Assembly: GCF_003031675.1 (NCBI RefSeq)
Contig: NZ_PYWX01000061.1
Coordinates: forward strand, 274,244-338,243
Source: Pseudomonas palleroniana
GTDB lineage: Bacteria; Pseudomonadota; Gammaproteobacteria; Pseudomonadales; Pseudomonadaceae
Length of the DNA: 64,000 bases
Reading direction: 5' to 3'
The notes beneath the pieces are model-generated. The model ran no database searches. It was not told the origin of the DNA and worked only from the letters and a program-made list of their open reading frames with translations. Shown here piece after piece: positions 45,874-53,083 of the stretch; positions within the stretch are counted from its first letter, which is position 1; each line of letters begins with the position of its first letter. A program made the translations under genes and the position numbers.

Positions 45874-46197
45874 TCAGATGTTGAAGCTTTCGCCGCAGCC
45901 ACACTCACCGCGCACGTTGGGGTTGTTGAACTTGAAGCCTTCGTTCAACCCTTCCTTGACGAAATCGAGTTCGGTGCCGTCCAGGTAAGTCAGGCTTTTA
46001 GGGTCGATGATCACTTTCTCGCCGTGACTTTCGAACACCTGGTCTTCCGCAACCACCTCGTCGACAAACTCCAGCACATAGGCAAGGCCGGAACAGCCCG
46101 TGGTGCGCACACCCAGACGAATCCCCTCACCTTTACCGCGCCCATCCAGGGAGCGTCGCACGTGCCGTGCAGCCGCTTCTGTCATGCTGATAGCCAT
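45874..46197 (-). CDS. iscA: A-type iron-sulfur carrier IscA
   Basis: 107 residues. The three ligand cysteines are in TTGCSGLAYVLE and GECGCGESFNI. It carries iron or [Fe-S] clusters to target proteins. ATG 46197 follows AAGGAGT and gives the family length; eight upstream in-frame codons are discarded. It sits 28 bases after iscU and eight before hscB. Confidence 0.97.
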   Translation of the reverse strand: MAISMTEAAARHVRRSLDGRGKGEGIRLGVRTTGCSGLAYVLEFVDEVVAEDQVFESHGEKVIIDPKSLTYLDGTELDFVKEGLNEGFKFNNPNVRGECGCGESFNI

Positions 46198-46225
46198 CGT
46201 TGACTCCTTACTCGTCGCCAAATGC

Positions 46226-46612
46226 TTAGATCAAGCCTTTCTTCTGCTTGTAGTCGCGAACGGCCGCCTTGATGGCGTCTTCCGCGAGTACCGAGCAGTG
46301 GATTTTCACGGGCGGCAGGGCCAGTTCTTCGGCCAGCTGAGTGTTCTTGATGGTCTCTGCTTCATCCAGAGTCTTGCCTTTCATCCACTCGGTCGCCAGG
46401 GAGCTGGAAGCGATGGCCGAACCGCAGCCATAAGTCTTGAACTTGGCATCTTCGATGATGCCCTGCTCGTTGACCTTGATCTGCAGGCGCATCACGTCGC
46501 CGCACGCCGGAGCGCCGACCATGCCGGTGCCGACATCAGGGTCTTCCGCGTTCATCTTGCCGACGTTGCGCGGGTTTTCGTAGTGGTCGATGACCTTTTC
46601 GCTGTAAGCCAT
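46226..46612 (-). CDS. iscU: Iron-sulfur scaffold IscU
   Basis: 128 residues. Ligands are Cys37 and Asp39 (PACGDVM), Cys63 (YGCGSAIAS) and Cys106 (IHCSVLAED); the HscA-recognition LPPVK stretch is at about 99-103. Clusters form on this scaffold with sulfur from IscS. It lies between iscS (about 100 bases upstream) and iscA. Confidence 0.98.
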   Translation of the reverse strand: MAYSEKVIDHYENPRNVGKMNAEDPDVGTGMVGAPACGDVMRLQIKVNEQGIIEDAKFKTYGCGSAIASSSLATEWMKGKTLDEAETIKNTQLAEELALPPVKIHCSVLAEDAIKAAVRDYKQKKGLI

Positions 46613-46711
46613 GGTACTGAATCCTCACTCATCAGGGCCGCTCTGGAACCCTGTAGAAACGCCTGCGTTTTCCGCCACGTTCCTACAGAGCTTGGGTGGC
46701 GGCTTCTATAT

Positions 46712-47926
46712 TTAGTGTGCCGCCCACTCGATCTTGGAGATATCGACACCGTCTTTGAACATGTCCCACAGCGGCGACAGGGTGCGCAGCTTGTTGACGG
46801 CTTCGCAGACTTTCTGCGCGGCGTAGTCGACTTGTTCTTCAGTGGTGAAGCGGCCGAAGGTAAAGCGGATCGAGCTATGTGCCAGTTCGTCGTTGCGGCC
46901 CAGGGCGCGCAGCACGTAGGACGGCTCAAGGGAGGCCGAGGTGCAGGCCGAACCGGACGAAACCGCCAGGTCCTTGAGCGCCATAATCAGCGACTCGCCT
47001 TCGACGTAGTTGAAGCTCAAATTCAGGTTATGCGGTACACGAGCGGTCATGCTGCCGTTGATGTACAGCTCTTCAAGGTTTTCGACCTGCTTGTAGAAGC
47101 GATCGCTCAAAGCCTTGATGCGCACGTTTTCGGCAGCCATGTCTTCCTTGGCCACACGGAACGCTTCGCCCATGCCGACGATCTGGTGGGTCGCCAGGGT
47201 ACCGGAACGCATGCCGCGCTCGTGACCGCCACCGTGCATGGTGGCTTCGATGCGCACGCGGGGCTTGCGGCTCACGTACAGCGCGCCGATGCCTTTAGGG
47301 CCGTAGGTCTTGTGGGCAGAGAACGACATCAGGTCGACTTTCAGCTTCGACAGGTCGATATCGACTTTGCCAGTGGACTGGGCAGCGTCGACGTGCAGCA
47401 GGATACCTTTGGAGCGGGTGAGCTCGCCGATGGCCGCGATGTCGTTGATGGTGCCGATTTCGTTGTTCACGTGGATCACGGAAACCAGGATGGTGTCTTC
47501 ACGCAGCGCGGCTTCGATCATGGCCGGGGTGACGATACCGTCGGTGGTTGGCTCAAGGTAGGTGACCTCGAAACCTTCACGCTCCAGTTGGCGCATGGTG
47601 TCCAGGACAGCCTTGTGCTCAATCTTGGTGGTGATCAGGTGCTTGCCTTTGGTCGCGTAGAAATGCGCGGCGCCCTTGATTGCCAGGTTGTCGGACTCGG
47701 TAGCACCGGAAGTCCAGACGATTTCACGAGGGTCGGCGCCAACCAGGTCCGCGACCTGACGACGAGCGTTCTCGACCGCTTCCTCGGCTTTCCAGCCGAA
47801 AACGTGGGAACGGGAGGCTGGGTTGCCGAAGTTTCCGTCAACCAGCAGGCATTCGCTCATCTTTTGCGCGACACGCGGATCAACCGGGGTGGTCGCTGAA
47901 TAATCAAGGTAAATCGGCAATTTCAT
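46712..47926 (-). CDS. iscS: Cysteine desulfurase IscS
   Basis: 404 residues. Fold type I PLP enzyme with the cofactor lysine in FSAHKTYGPKG and the persulfide-forming Cys in SSGSACTSASLEPS. It begins MKLPIYLDYSATTPVDPRV. It takes sulfur from cysteine for iron-sulfur clusters and tRNA thiolation. It is the second gene of the isc operon, 50 bases after iscR. Confidence 0.98.
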   Translation of the reverse strand: MKLPIYLDYSATTPVDPRVAQKMSECLLVDGNFGNPASRSHVFGWKAEEAVENARRQVADLVGADPREIVWTSGATESDNLAIKGAAHFYATKGKHLITTKIEHKAVLDTMRQLEREGFEVTYLEPTTDGIVTPAMIEAALREDTILVSVIHVNNEIGTINDIAAIGELTRSKGILLHVDAAQSTGKVDIDLSKLKVDLMSFSAHKTYGPKGIGALYVSRKPRVRIEATMHGGGHERGMRSGTLATHQIVGMGEAFRVAKEDMAAENVRIKALSDRFYKQVENLEELYINGSMTARVPHNLNLSFNYVEGESLIMALKDLAVSSGSACTSASLEPSYVLRALGRNDELAHSSIRFTFGRFTTEEQVDYAAQKVCEAVNKLRTLSPLWDMFKDGVDISKIEWAAH

Positions 47927-47976
47927 GGACTTTCTCCTAAATCAGGCTGGCTGGCGCACCGTTAGCTCTTCGGCTG

Positions 47977-48468
47977 TCACTCGACGGCGGACGCTTCAAT
48001 CTTGTCCAGACGCGGCGCCTTGGTGTTGCAACGGCGCTGGTCCTGACGCTGGGCTACTTCTTGCACCTCACGGCGAGTCACAAGATCAGCCAAGCTGATA
48101 CCACTCAAAAACTCATGGATCTGCAGGCTCAAGTCGCACCACAGGTGGTGCGTCAGGCAGGTGTCGCCGGCATGGCAATCACCCAGGCCCTGGCATTTGG
48201 TTGCGTCGACGGATTCGTTGACCGCATCGATCACCTGGGCTACCTGGATGCCCTGCATATCGCGGGACAGTTGGTAGCCGCCACCCGGCCCACGCACGCT
48301 GGAAACCAAGTTACTGCGACGCAATTTGGCGAACAGTTGCTCGAGGTAGGACAGGGAAATGCCTTGGCGCTCGGAGATATCGGCCAGGGACACCGGCCCA
48401 GTTTGCGCGTGCAAGGCCAAGTCGAGCATGGCGGTCACCGCGTATCGGCCTTTTGTAGTCAGTCTCAT
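47977..48468 (-). CDS. iscR: Rrf2-family iron-sulfur regulator IscR
   Basis: 163 residues. An N-terminal winged helix-turn-helix (MRLTTKGRYAVTAMLDLALH, SLSYLEQLFAKLRRSNLVSSVRGPGGGY) precedes the cluster ligands Cys92, Cys98, Cys104 and His107. Holo-IscR represses the isc operon when clusters are plentiful. ATG 48468 is the family start; the 74 codons upstream in frame run into the promoter and a REP and are not coding. Confidence 0.97.
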   Translation of the reverse strand: MRLTTKGRYAVTAMLDLALHAQTGPVSLADISERQGISLSYLEQLFAKLRRSNLVSSVRGPGGGYQLSRDMQGIQVAQVIDAVNESVDATKCQGLGDCHAGDTCLTHHLWCDLSLQIHEFLSGISLADLVTRREVQEVAQRQDQRRCNTKAPRLDKIEASAVE

Positions 48469-48501
48469 GGACAAGTACCAAGGTGTTTCAGAATGGGAGC
48501 A

Positions 48502-48530
48502 AGTATGCGATTCCCGAGTATTTAAGTCAA
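48502..48530 (-). promoter_or_regulatory. Sigma70 promoter of iscR
   Basis: On the minus strand TTGACT (48530-48525), a 17-base spacer and CATACT (48507-48502). The -35 box lies inside the IscR-like site at 48510-48534. Confidence 0.75.
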
Positions 48531-48534
48531 CTAT
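48510..48534 (-). promoter_or_regulatory. Type 1 IscR-binding site
   Basis: On the minus strand the 25 bases open ATAGTTGACT, have a TAAAT centre and end ACTCGGGAAT. This fits the E. coli type 1 pattern (ATAxYYGACT, W-rich centre, YAGTCRRxTAT) well in the left half and partly in the right. Overlap with the -35 box and spacer suits repression by holo-IscR. A second, weaker match lies at 48535-48559 (CCTGACTAAAGTACTAGG core). Confidence 0.75.
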
Positions 48535-48657
48535 AAGACCTAGTACTTTAGTCAGGATTACCCGTAAAAAGGGCGCGCGAATCATAGCAGGATGGGCTGG
48601 GGACGAACAGCGCGAACAAGGCCGCGTAGAAACCCAGGGACCAATGGAGATCAAAAT

Positions 48658-48744
48658 GTGGGAGGGGGCTTGCTCCCGATAGCGATGCATCAGTCATAAA
48701 TGTAGTGACTGACACTCCGCTATCGGGAGCAAGCCCCCTCCCAC
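48658..48744. repeat. REPIN between cysE and iscR
   Basis: GTGGGAGGGGGCTTGCTCCC from 48658 and the inverse copy ending at 48744, with an inner palindrome-like AGTCA stretch. About 100 bases between this and the iscR operator show nothing else. Confidence 0.85.
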
Positions 48745-48770
48745 ACTGGATTTTTGGGGCTCATAGAGCC

Positions 48771-49553
48771 TCAGCTGGCCTTGGTAGCGGCTTCGCTCTT
48801 GATCTCGGCGAAGTCTTCTTCGCGCAGCTCAGGAAGATCTTTCGCACAGTAGCTGCTACCCAGCTCCTTCAGCGCACCACACATGCCATCCAACTTGCCA
48901 TCGACCGCCTGCAGGTGGTCGAGCAACTGACCAATGGCACGCGCCACCGGGTCAGGCATGTCTTCGCTGACGCCGTAGGCATCGAAGCCGATCTTCTCGG
49001 CCATGGCCTTGCGCTTGGCTTCCTGCTCGTCGTCAGCCTGCGGCTTGACGATAATTCGGCCCGGAATGCCAACAACGGTAGCCCCCGGTGGGACAGCCTT
49101 GGTCACCACCGCGTTGGAGCCGACCTTGGCACCGGCACCGACGGTAAACGGCCCGAGCACCTTGGCCCCAGCCCCGACCACCACGCCATCACCCAGCGTC
49201 GGGTGGCGCTTGCCTTTATTCCAACTGGTACCGCCGAGCGTCACGCCCTGATAGAGAGTGACGTCATCACCAATCTCGGCCGTCTCGCCAATCACGATGC
49301 CCATGCCATGGTCGATGAAGAAGCGGCGCCCTACCTTGGCCCCCGGGTGAATCTCGATACCGGTCAGCCAGCGCCCGAAGTTCGAGACCAGTCGCGCCAG
49401 CCACTTCCAGCCCGCGCCCCACAAGGCACCGGACAGGCGGTGAAGCCAGATCGCGTGCATGCCCGGATAGCAGGTCAGCACTTCAAAGGCGTTGCGCGCC
49501 GCCGGGTCACGGTGGAAAACACTCTGGATATCTTCTCGCAAACGCTCGAACAT
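48771..49553 (-). CDS. cysE: Serine O-acetyltransferase
   Basis: 260 residues. An N-terminal helical domain (MFERLREDIQSVFHRDPAARNAFEVLTCYPGMHAIWLHR) is followed by a left-handed beta helix of hexapeptide repeats (IEIHPGAKVGRRFFIDHGMGIVIGETAEIGDDVTLYQGVTLGGT). It makes O-acetylserine for cysteine synthesis. The gene starts two bases after the trmJ stop and lies upstream of iscR, linking sulfur supply with cluster assembly. Confidence 0.96.
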   Translation of the reverse strand: MFERLREDIQSVFHRDPAARNAFEVLTCYPGMHAIWLHRLSGALWGAGWKWLARLVSNFGRWLTGIEIHPGAKVGRRFFIDHGMGIVIGETAEIGDDVTLYQGVTLGGTSWNKGKRHPTLGDGVVVGAGAKVLGPFTVGAGAKVGSNAVVTKAVPPGATVVGIPGRIIVKPQADDEQEAKRKAMAEKIGFDAYGVSEDMPDPVARAIGQLLDHLQAVDGKLDGMCGALKELGSSYCAKDLPELREEDFAEIKSEAATKAS

Positions 49554-49555
49554 TT

Positions 49556-50326
49556 TTAATCCTTCCGCTTAAGAAGCTCACCACGGGCCGCTTTCTGGGT
49601 TTCCGTGAGGATGCCACGCAATATATTCATTTCTGCCCGGCTCACCGAGCTACGCCCGTACAGGCGGCGCAGGCGCGCCATCAAGTGCCGTGGTTTTTCA
49701 GGATCGAGGAACTCGATGGCTACCAGGGTTTGCTCCAGGTGCTCATAGAATCGTTCCAGCTCGTCCATGGTGGCCAGTTCGCCACTTTTGGTCGAGGCAA
49801 CCTCTTCCTTTTCCACTTTGCTCGGCTGGCCGGCAGCCGCCAGCCAAGCCATGCGCACTTCATAGGTCAACACCTGCACGGCCGCCCCAAGGTTCAGCGA
49901 ACTGAACCCGGGGTCTGATGGAATGTGCACGTGGTAATGACATCGCTGCAGCTCTTCATTGGTCAGGCCGGAGTCTTCACGGCCGAACACCAAGGCAATT
50001 TCAGCGCCACCGGCCGCCTCCTCCACCACTTTGGTGCCGCATTCACGCGGGTCCAGCAGTGGCCATGGGATACGACGGTCACGCGCACTGGTGCCGAGCA
50101 CCAGGTTGCAGCCGACCAAGGCGTCTTCCAAGGTGGCAACAACCTGGGCCTTCTCAAGAATGTCATTGGCGCCCGAAGCGCGAGCATCGGCCTCGTGGTG
50201 CGGGAACACACGCGGTTCGACCAGCACCAGGCGCGTCAGCCCCATGTTTTTCATGGCTCGCGCCACCCCGCCGATGTTGCCGGGATGACTGGTATTGACC
50301 AAGACGACACGAATGTTTTGCAGCAA
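49556..50326 (-). CDS. trmJ: tRNA (Cm32/Um32) methyltransferase TrmJ
   Basis: 256 residues. SPOUT-fold N-terminal domain with NIRVVLVNTSHPGNIGGVARAMKNMGL, LGTSARDR and VFGREDSGLTNEELQRC, and the SAM-binding SLNLGAAVQVLTYE knot. A helical C-terminal extension follows (from about 165). It 2'-O-methylates position 32 of tRNAs. It is divergent from suhB. Confidence 0.95.
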   Translation of the reverse strand: MLQNIRVVLVNTSHPGNIGGVARAMKNMGLTRLVLVEPRVFPHHEADARASGANDILEKAQVVATLEDALVGCNLVLGTSARDRRIPWPLLDPRECGTKVVEEAAGGAEIALVFGREDSGLTNEELQRCHYHVHIPSDPGFSSLNLGAAVQVLTYEVRMAWLAAAGQPSKVEKEEVASTKSGELATMDELERFYEHLEQTLVAIEFLDPEKPRHLMARLRRLYGRSSVSRAEMNILRGILTETQKAARGELLKRKD

Positions 50327-50407
50327 GGGAGGCGCTCTCGGACACAGGAAAGGGGAGCAAATCTTACAGAACAGCCTAAGGTTATGCCACGAAAGCGAAC
50401 GTCGTCC

Positions 50408-50435
50408 TTCACCTGAAGAAAGTTTCTGCTAGAAT
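50408..50435 (+). promoter_or_regulatory. Candidate suhB promoter
   Basis: TTCACC (50408-50413), 16 bases, TAGAAT (50430-50435), about 37 bases before the suhB ATG. The rest of the 145-base gap to trmJ holds no other clear signal. Confidence 0.5.
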
Positions 50436-50471
50436 GCGCGGCTTTCTTTAACAACCTTAGGTGACACATCC

Positions 50472-51287
50472 ATGCAGCCCATGCTGAATATCGCGCTGCG
50501 CGCCGCCCGCAGCGCCAGTGAATTGATCTTCCGCTCCATCGAGCGCCTGGATACCATCAAGGTCGACGAAAAAGACGCCAAGGATTATGTATCCGAGGTG
50601 GATCGCGCCGCCGAACAGAAAATCATCGACGCTCTGCGCAAGGCCTACCCTACCCACGGCATCCTCGGCGAAGAAACCGGCCTGCACAAAGGTAGCGGCG
50701 AAGGTGAAGACTACCTGTGGATCATCGACCCACTGGACGGTACCACCAACTTCCTGCGCGGCATCCCGCACTTTGCCGTGAGCATTGCCTGCAAATACCG
50801 TGGCCGCCTGGAACACGCCGTTGTGCTGGACCCAGTGCGCCAGGAAGAATTCACCGCCAGCCGTGGCCGTGGCGCCCAACTGAACGGTCGTCGCCTGCGC
50901 GTCAGCGGCCGCACCAGCCTGGAAGGCGCTCTGCTGGGCACCGGCTTCCCGTTCCGCGATGACCAGATGGACAACCTGGAAAACTACCTGGGCATGTTCC
51001 GCGCCCTGGTTGGCCAGACCGCCGGCATCCGCCGCGCCGGTGCCGCCAGCCTGGACCTGGCATACGTCGCAGCCGGTCGTTTTGATGCATTCTGGGAATC
51101 GGGCCTGTCCGAGTGGGACATGGCCGCAGGCGCCCTGCTGATCCAAGAGGCCGGCGGCCTGGTGAGCGACTTCACCGGCGGTCACGACTTCCTGGAAAAA
51201 GGCCACGTCGTTGCCGGCAACACCAAATGCTTCAAGGCAGTACTGACGGCGATCCAGCCGCACCTGCCGGCTTCGCTGAAGCGCTAA
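50472..51287 (+). CDS. suhB: Inositol-1-monophosphatase family protein SuhB
   Basis: 271 residues. Metal-binding motifs are DYVSEVDRAAE, LGEETG, WIIDPLDGTTNFLRG and SEWDMAAGALLIQEAGG. SuhB has IMP phosphatase activity and also acts in rRNA transcription antitermination. Start ATG 50472 (MQPMLNIALRAARSA) matches the family. A strong terminator follows. Confidence 0.96.
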   Translation: MQPMLNIALRAARSASELIFRSIERLDTIKVDEKDAKDYVSEVDRAAEQKIIDALRKAYPTHGILGEETGLHKGSGEGEDYLWIIDPLDGTTNFLRGIPHFAVSIACKYRGRLEHAVVLDPVRQEEFTASRGRGAQLNGRRLRVSGRTSLEGALLGTGFPFRDDQMDNLENYLGMFRALVGQTAGIRRAGAASLDLAYVAAGRFDAFWESGLSEWDMAAGALLIQEAGGLVSDFTGGHDFLEKGHVVAGNTKCFKAVLTAIQPHLPASLKR

Positions 51288-51299
51288 GCGAGCGAGCAC

Positions 51300-51329
51300 A
51301 AAAAAAGCACCCCTCGGGGTGCTTTTTTT
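51300..51329. terminator. suhB terminator
   Basis: AAAAAAAGCACCCC pairs with GGGGTGCTTTTTTT around TC, about 12 bases after the suhB stop. It is symmetrical and could act both ways. Confidence 0.95.
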
Positions 51330-51381
51330 ATGCACTGCGTTTGACCCACACCTGACGACCAGCAACAACCAAATAGCAAAT

Positions 51382-51468
51382 GTGGGAGGGGGCTTGCTCC
51401 CGATAGCAGGGTGCCAGTTGCCACATTTGTGACTGATGCACCGCTATCGGGAGCAAGCCCCCTCCCAC
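51382..51468. repeat. REPIN between suhB and the glycine-zipper gene
   Basis: GTGGGAGGGGGCTTGCTCCC from 51382 and the inverse copy ending at 51468; its inner sequence closely resembles that of the REPIN at 48658-48744. Confidence 0.85.
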
Positions 51469-51492
51469 ACTGGAATTGAACCAGGCTTGGAA

Positions 51493-52035
51493 TTACTGCT
51501 GGTTCTGACCCAGGATCAGGCGACCTTCTTTGTCGACCGGAATCTGGCCACCTGGATCGCGATCCATACGCACGGTGCCTTCCTTGCCATCCAGGTTGTA
51601 ACGCACGTCATACCCGACAACCTTGTCGCTGATGTCGTTGACGGTGTTACAGCGAGTCTGCGTAGTCGTGTAGGTATCACGGTTCTGCATGCCTTCCTGA
51701 ACCTTGTTACCGGCATAACCGCCACCGACCGCACCGGCCACGGTGGCCAGCTTCTTACCATTACCGCCACCGACCTGGTTACCCAACAGGCCACCGGCCA
51801 AGGCACCGACCACGGTACCGACGATCTGGTGCTGATCCTGTACCGGCCGCTGCCGGGTCACTGCAACGTCCTTGCACACTTCGCGAGGCGTTTTGATCTG
51901 GGTTTTGACCGGCTGCACCGCCAACACTTGCGCATACTCAGGGCCGCTTTTAACCAGGCTGTAGGTGGCAACAGCGCCCCCGGCAGTCACACCGACAGCA
52001 CCCAGTACCGCACCAACCAGCAACGACTTGTTCAC
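51493..52035 (-). CDS. Glycine-zipper 2TM-domain envelope protein (SlyB/17-kDa-antigen-like)
   Basis: 180 residues from a GTG at 52035, chosen because AGGAGG lies seven bases upstream. One N-terminal hydrophobic segment (SLLVGAVLGAVGVTAGGAVATYS) may be an uncleaved anchor or signal. The centre has the glycine-zipper repeats IVGTVVGALAGGLLGNQVGGGNGK and VAGAVGGGYAGNKVQEGMQNRDT. The C-terminal part contains YDVRYNLDGKEG. It is probably an envelope-stress or outer-membrane-associated protein of unknown precise role. Confidence 0.85.
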   Translation of the reverse strand: MNKSLLVGAVLGAVGVTAGGAVATYSLVKSGPEYAQVLAVQPVKTQIKTPREVCKDVAVTRQRPVQDQHQIVGTVVGALAGGLLGNQVGGGNGKKLATVAGAVGGGYAGNKVQEGMQNRDTYTTTQTRCNTVNDISDKVVGYDVRYNLDGKEGTVRMDRDPGGQIPVDKEGRLILGQNQQ

Positions 52036-52096
52036 GTTGAACCTCCTGACCATCACAAGCGGACCGAAACGTCCGCGCTATACCCAGCCTTGGAGC

Positions 52097-52128
52097 AAAA
52101 AAAAAGGCGCGAGTTCAATACTCACGCC
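52097..52128 (-). terminator. secF terminator
   Basis: On the minus strand GGCGTGAGT pairs with ACTCGCGCC (one G-U pair) and is followed by nine T. It lies 32 bases after the secF stop and ends the queA-tgt-yajC-secD-secF run. Confidence 0.9.
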
Positions 52129-52159
52129 TTCTTTGTAACAGCAGATCAACGAGTACCCA

Positions 52160-53074
52160 TCAAGGGCGGTCGTCGACCTCCTTGCCGGTAGCGGCCGGAG
52201 GGATCAAGTCTTCGCTGTTGAGGTTCAGCCAGATCAACACCACGTTGGCGATGTAGATCGACGAGTAGGTACCCGCCAGGACGCCGATGAACAGCGCCAG
52301 GGAGAAGCCCCACAGGTTGTCACCACCGAAGATCATCAGCGCAGCGATCGCCAGCAAGGTGGAGATCGATGTCGCCATGGTCCGCAGCAGCGTCTGGGTG
52401 GTGGAGACGTTGATGTTCTCGATCAACGACGCCTTGCGCAGTACGCGGAAGTTCTCACGAACCCGGTCGAATACCACGATGGTGTCGTTGAGCGAGTAGC
52501 CGATGATCGCCAGTACGGCGGCCAGTACGGTCAGGTCGAAGGTCACCTGGAAGTACGCCAGGATACCCACGGTCACGATCACGTCGTGGATCAGCGACAC
52601 AATGGCGCCGACACCGAACTTCCACTGAAAGCGGAAGGCCAGGTAGATCATGATGCCGACCAGCGCCATCAGCATGCCGAGGCCGCCCTGGTCGCGCAGC
52701 TCTTCACCCACCTGCGGGCCTACGAACTCGACGCGCTTGACCGAAGCCGGGTTGTCGCCACCGACCTTCTGCAAGGCATCGGCAACCTGGTGACCCAGTT
52801 GCGGGTCTTCGCCCGGCATACGCACCAGCAGGTCGGTCGTAGCACCGAAGCTCTGCACGATGGCTTCGTGATAGCCGGCTTTGACCAGCTCGTTGCGCAC
52901 CAGGGTGACGTCGGCCGGCTTCTCGTAGGTCAGCTCGATGAGCGTACCGCCGGTGAAGTCCAGACCGTAGTTCAGGCCCTTATGGAACCAGCTGAACAAC
53001 GCCAGAACGGTAAGGAGCATGGTGAAGCCGAACGCAACGTTGCGAACGCCCATGAAGTTGATTGTACGTAACAT
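52160..53074 (-). CDS. secF: Protein translocase subunit SecF
   Basis: 304 residues with six membrane helices. Helix 1 is NVAFGFTMLLTVLALFSWF, a periplasmic domain follows with GLDFTGGTLIELTYEKP, then the helix cluster with YSLNDTIVVFDRVREN, the SecF signature. It works with SecD as the proton-driven motor that pulls exported proteins across. It lies nine bases after secD. Confidence 0.97.
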   Translation of the reverse strand: MLRTINFMGVRNVAFGFTMLLTVLALFSWFHKGLNYGLDFTGGTLIELTYEKPADVTLVRNELVKAGYHEAIVQSFGATTDLLVRMPGEDPQLGHQVADALQKVGGDNPASVKRVEFVGPQVGEELRDQGGLGMLMALVGIMIYLAFRFQWKFGVGAIVSLIHDVIVTVGILAYFQVTFDLTVLAAVLAIIGYSLNDTIVVFDRVRENFRVLRKASLIENINVSTTQTLLRTMATSISTLLAIAALMIFGGDNLWGFSLALFIGVLAGTYSSIYIANVVLIWLNLNSEDLIPPAATGKEVDDRP

Positions 53075-53083
53075 GGCAGCCCC

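Noticed and set aside
48469..48690. N-terminal extension of iscR
   Set aside because: It would run through the promoter, IscR site and a REP; MRLTTKGRYAV is the family start.
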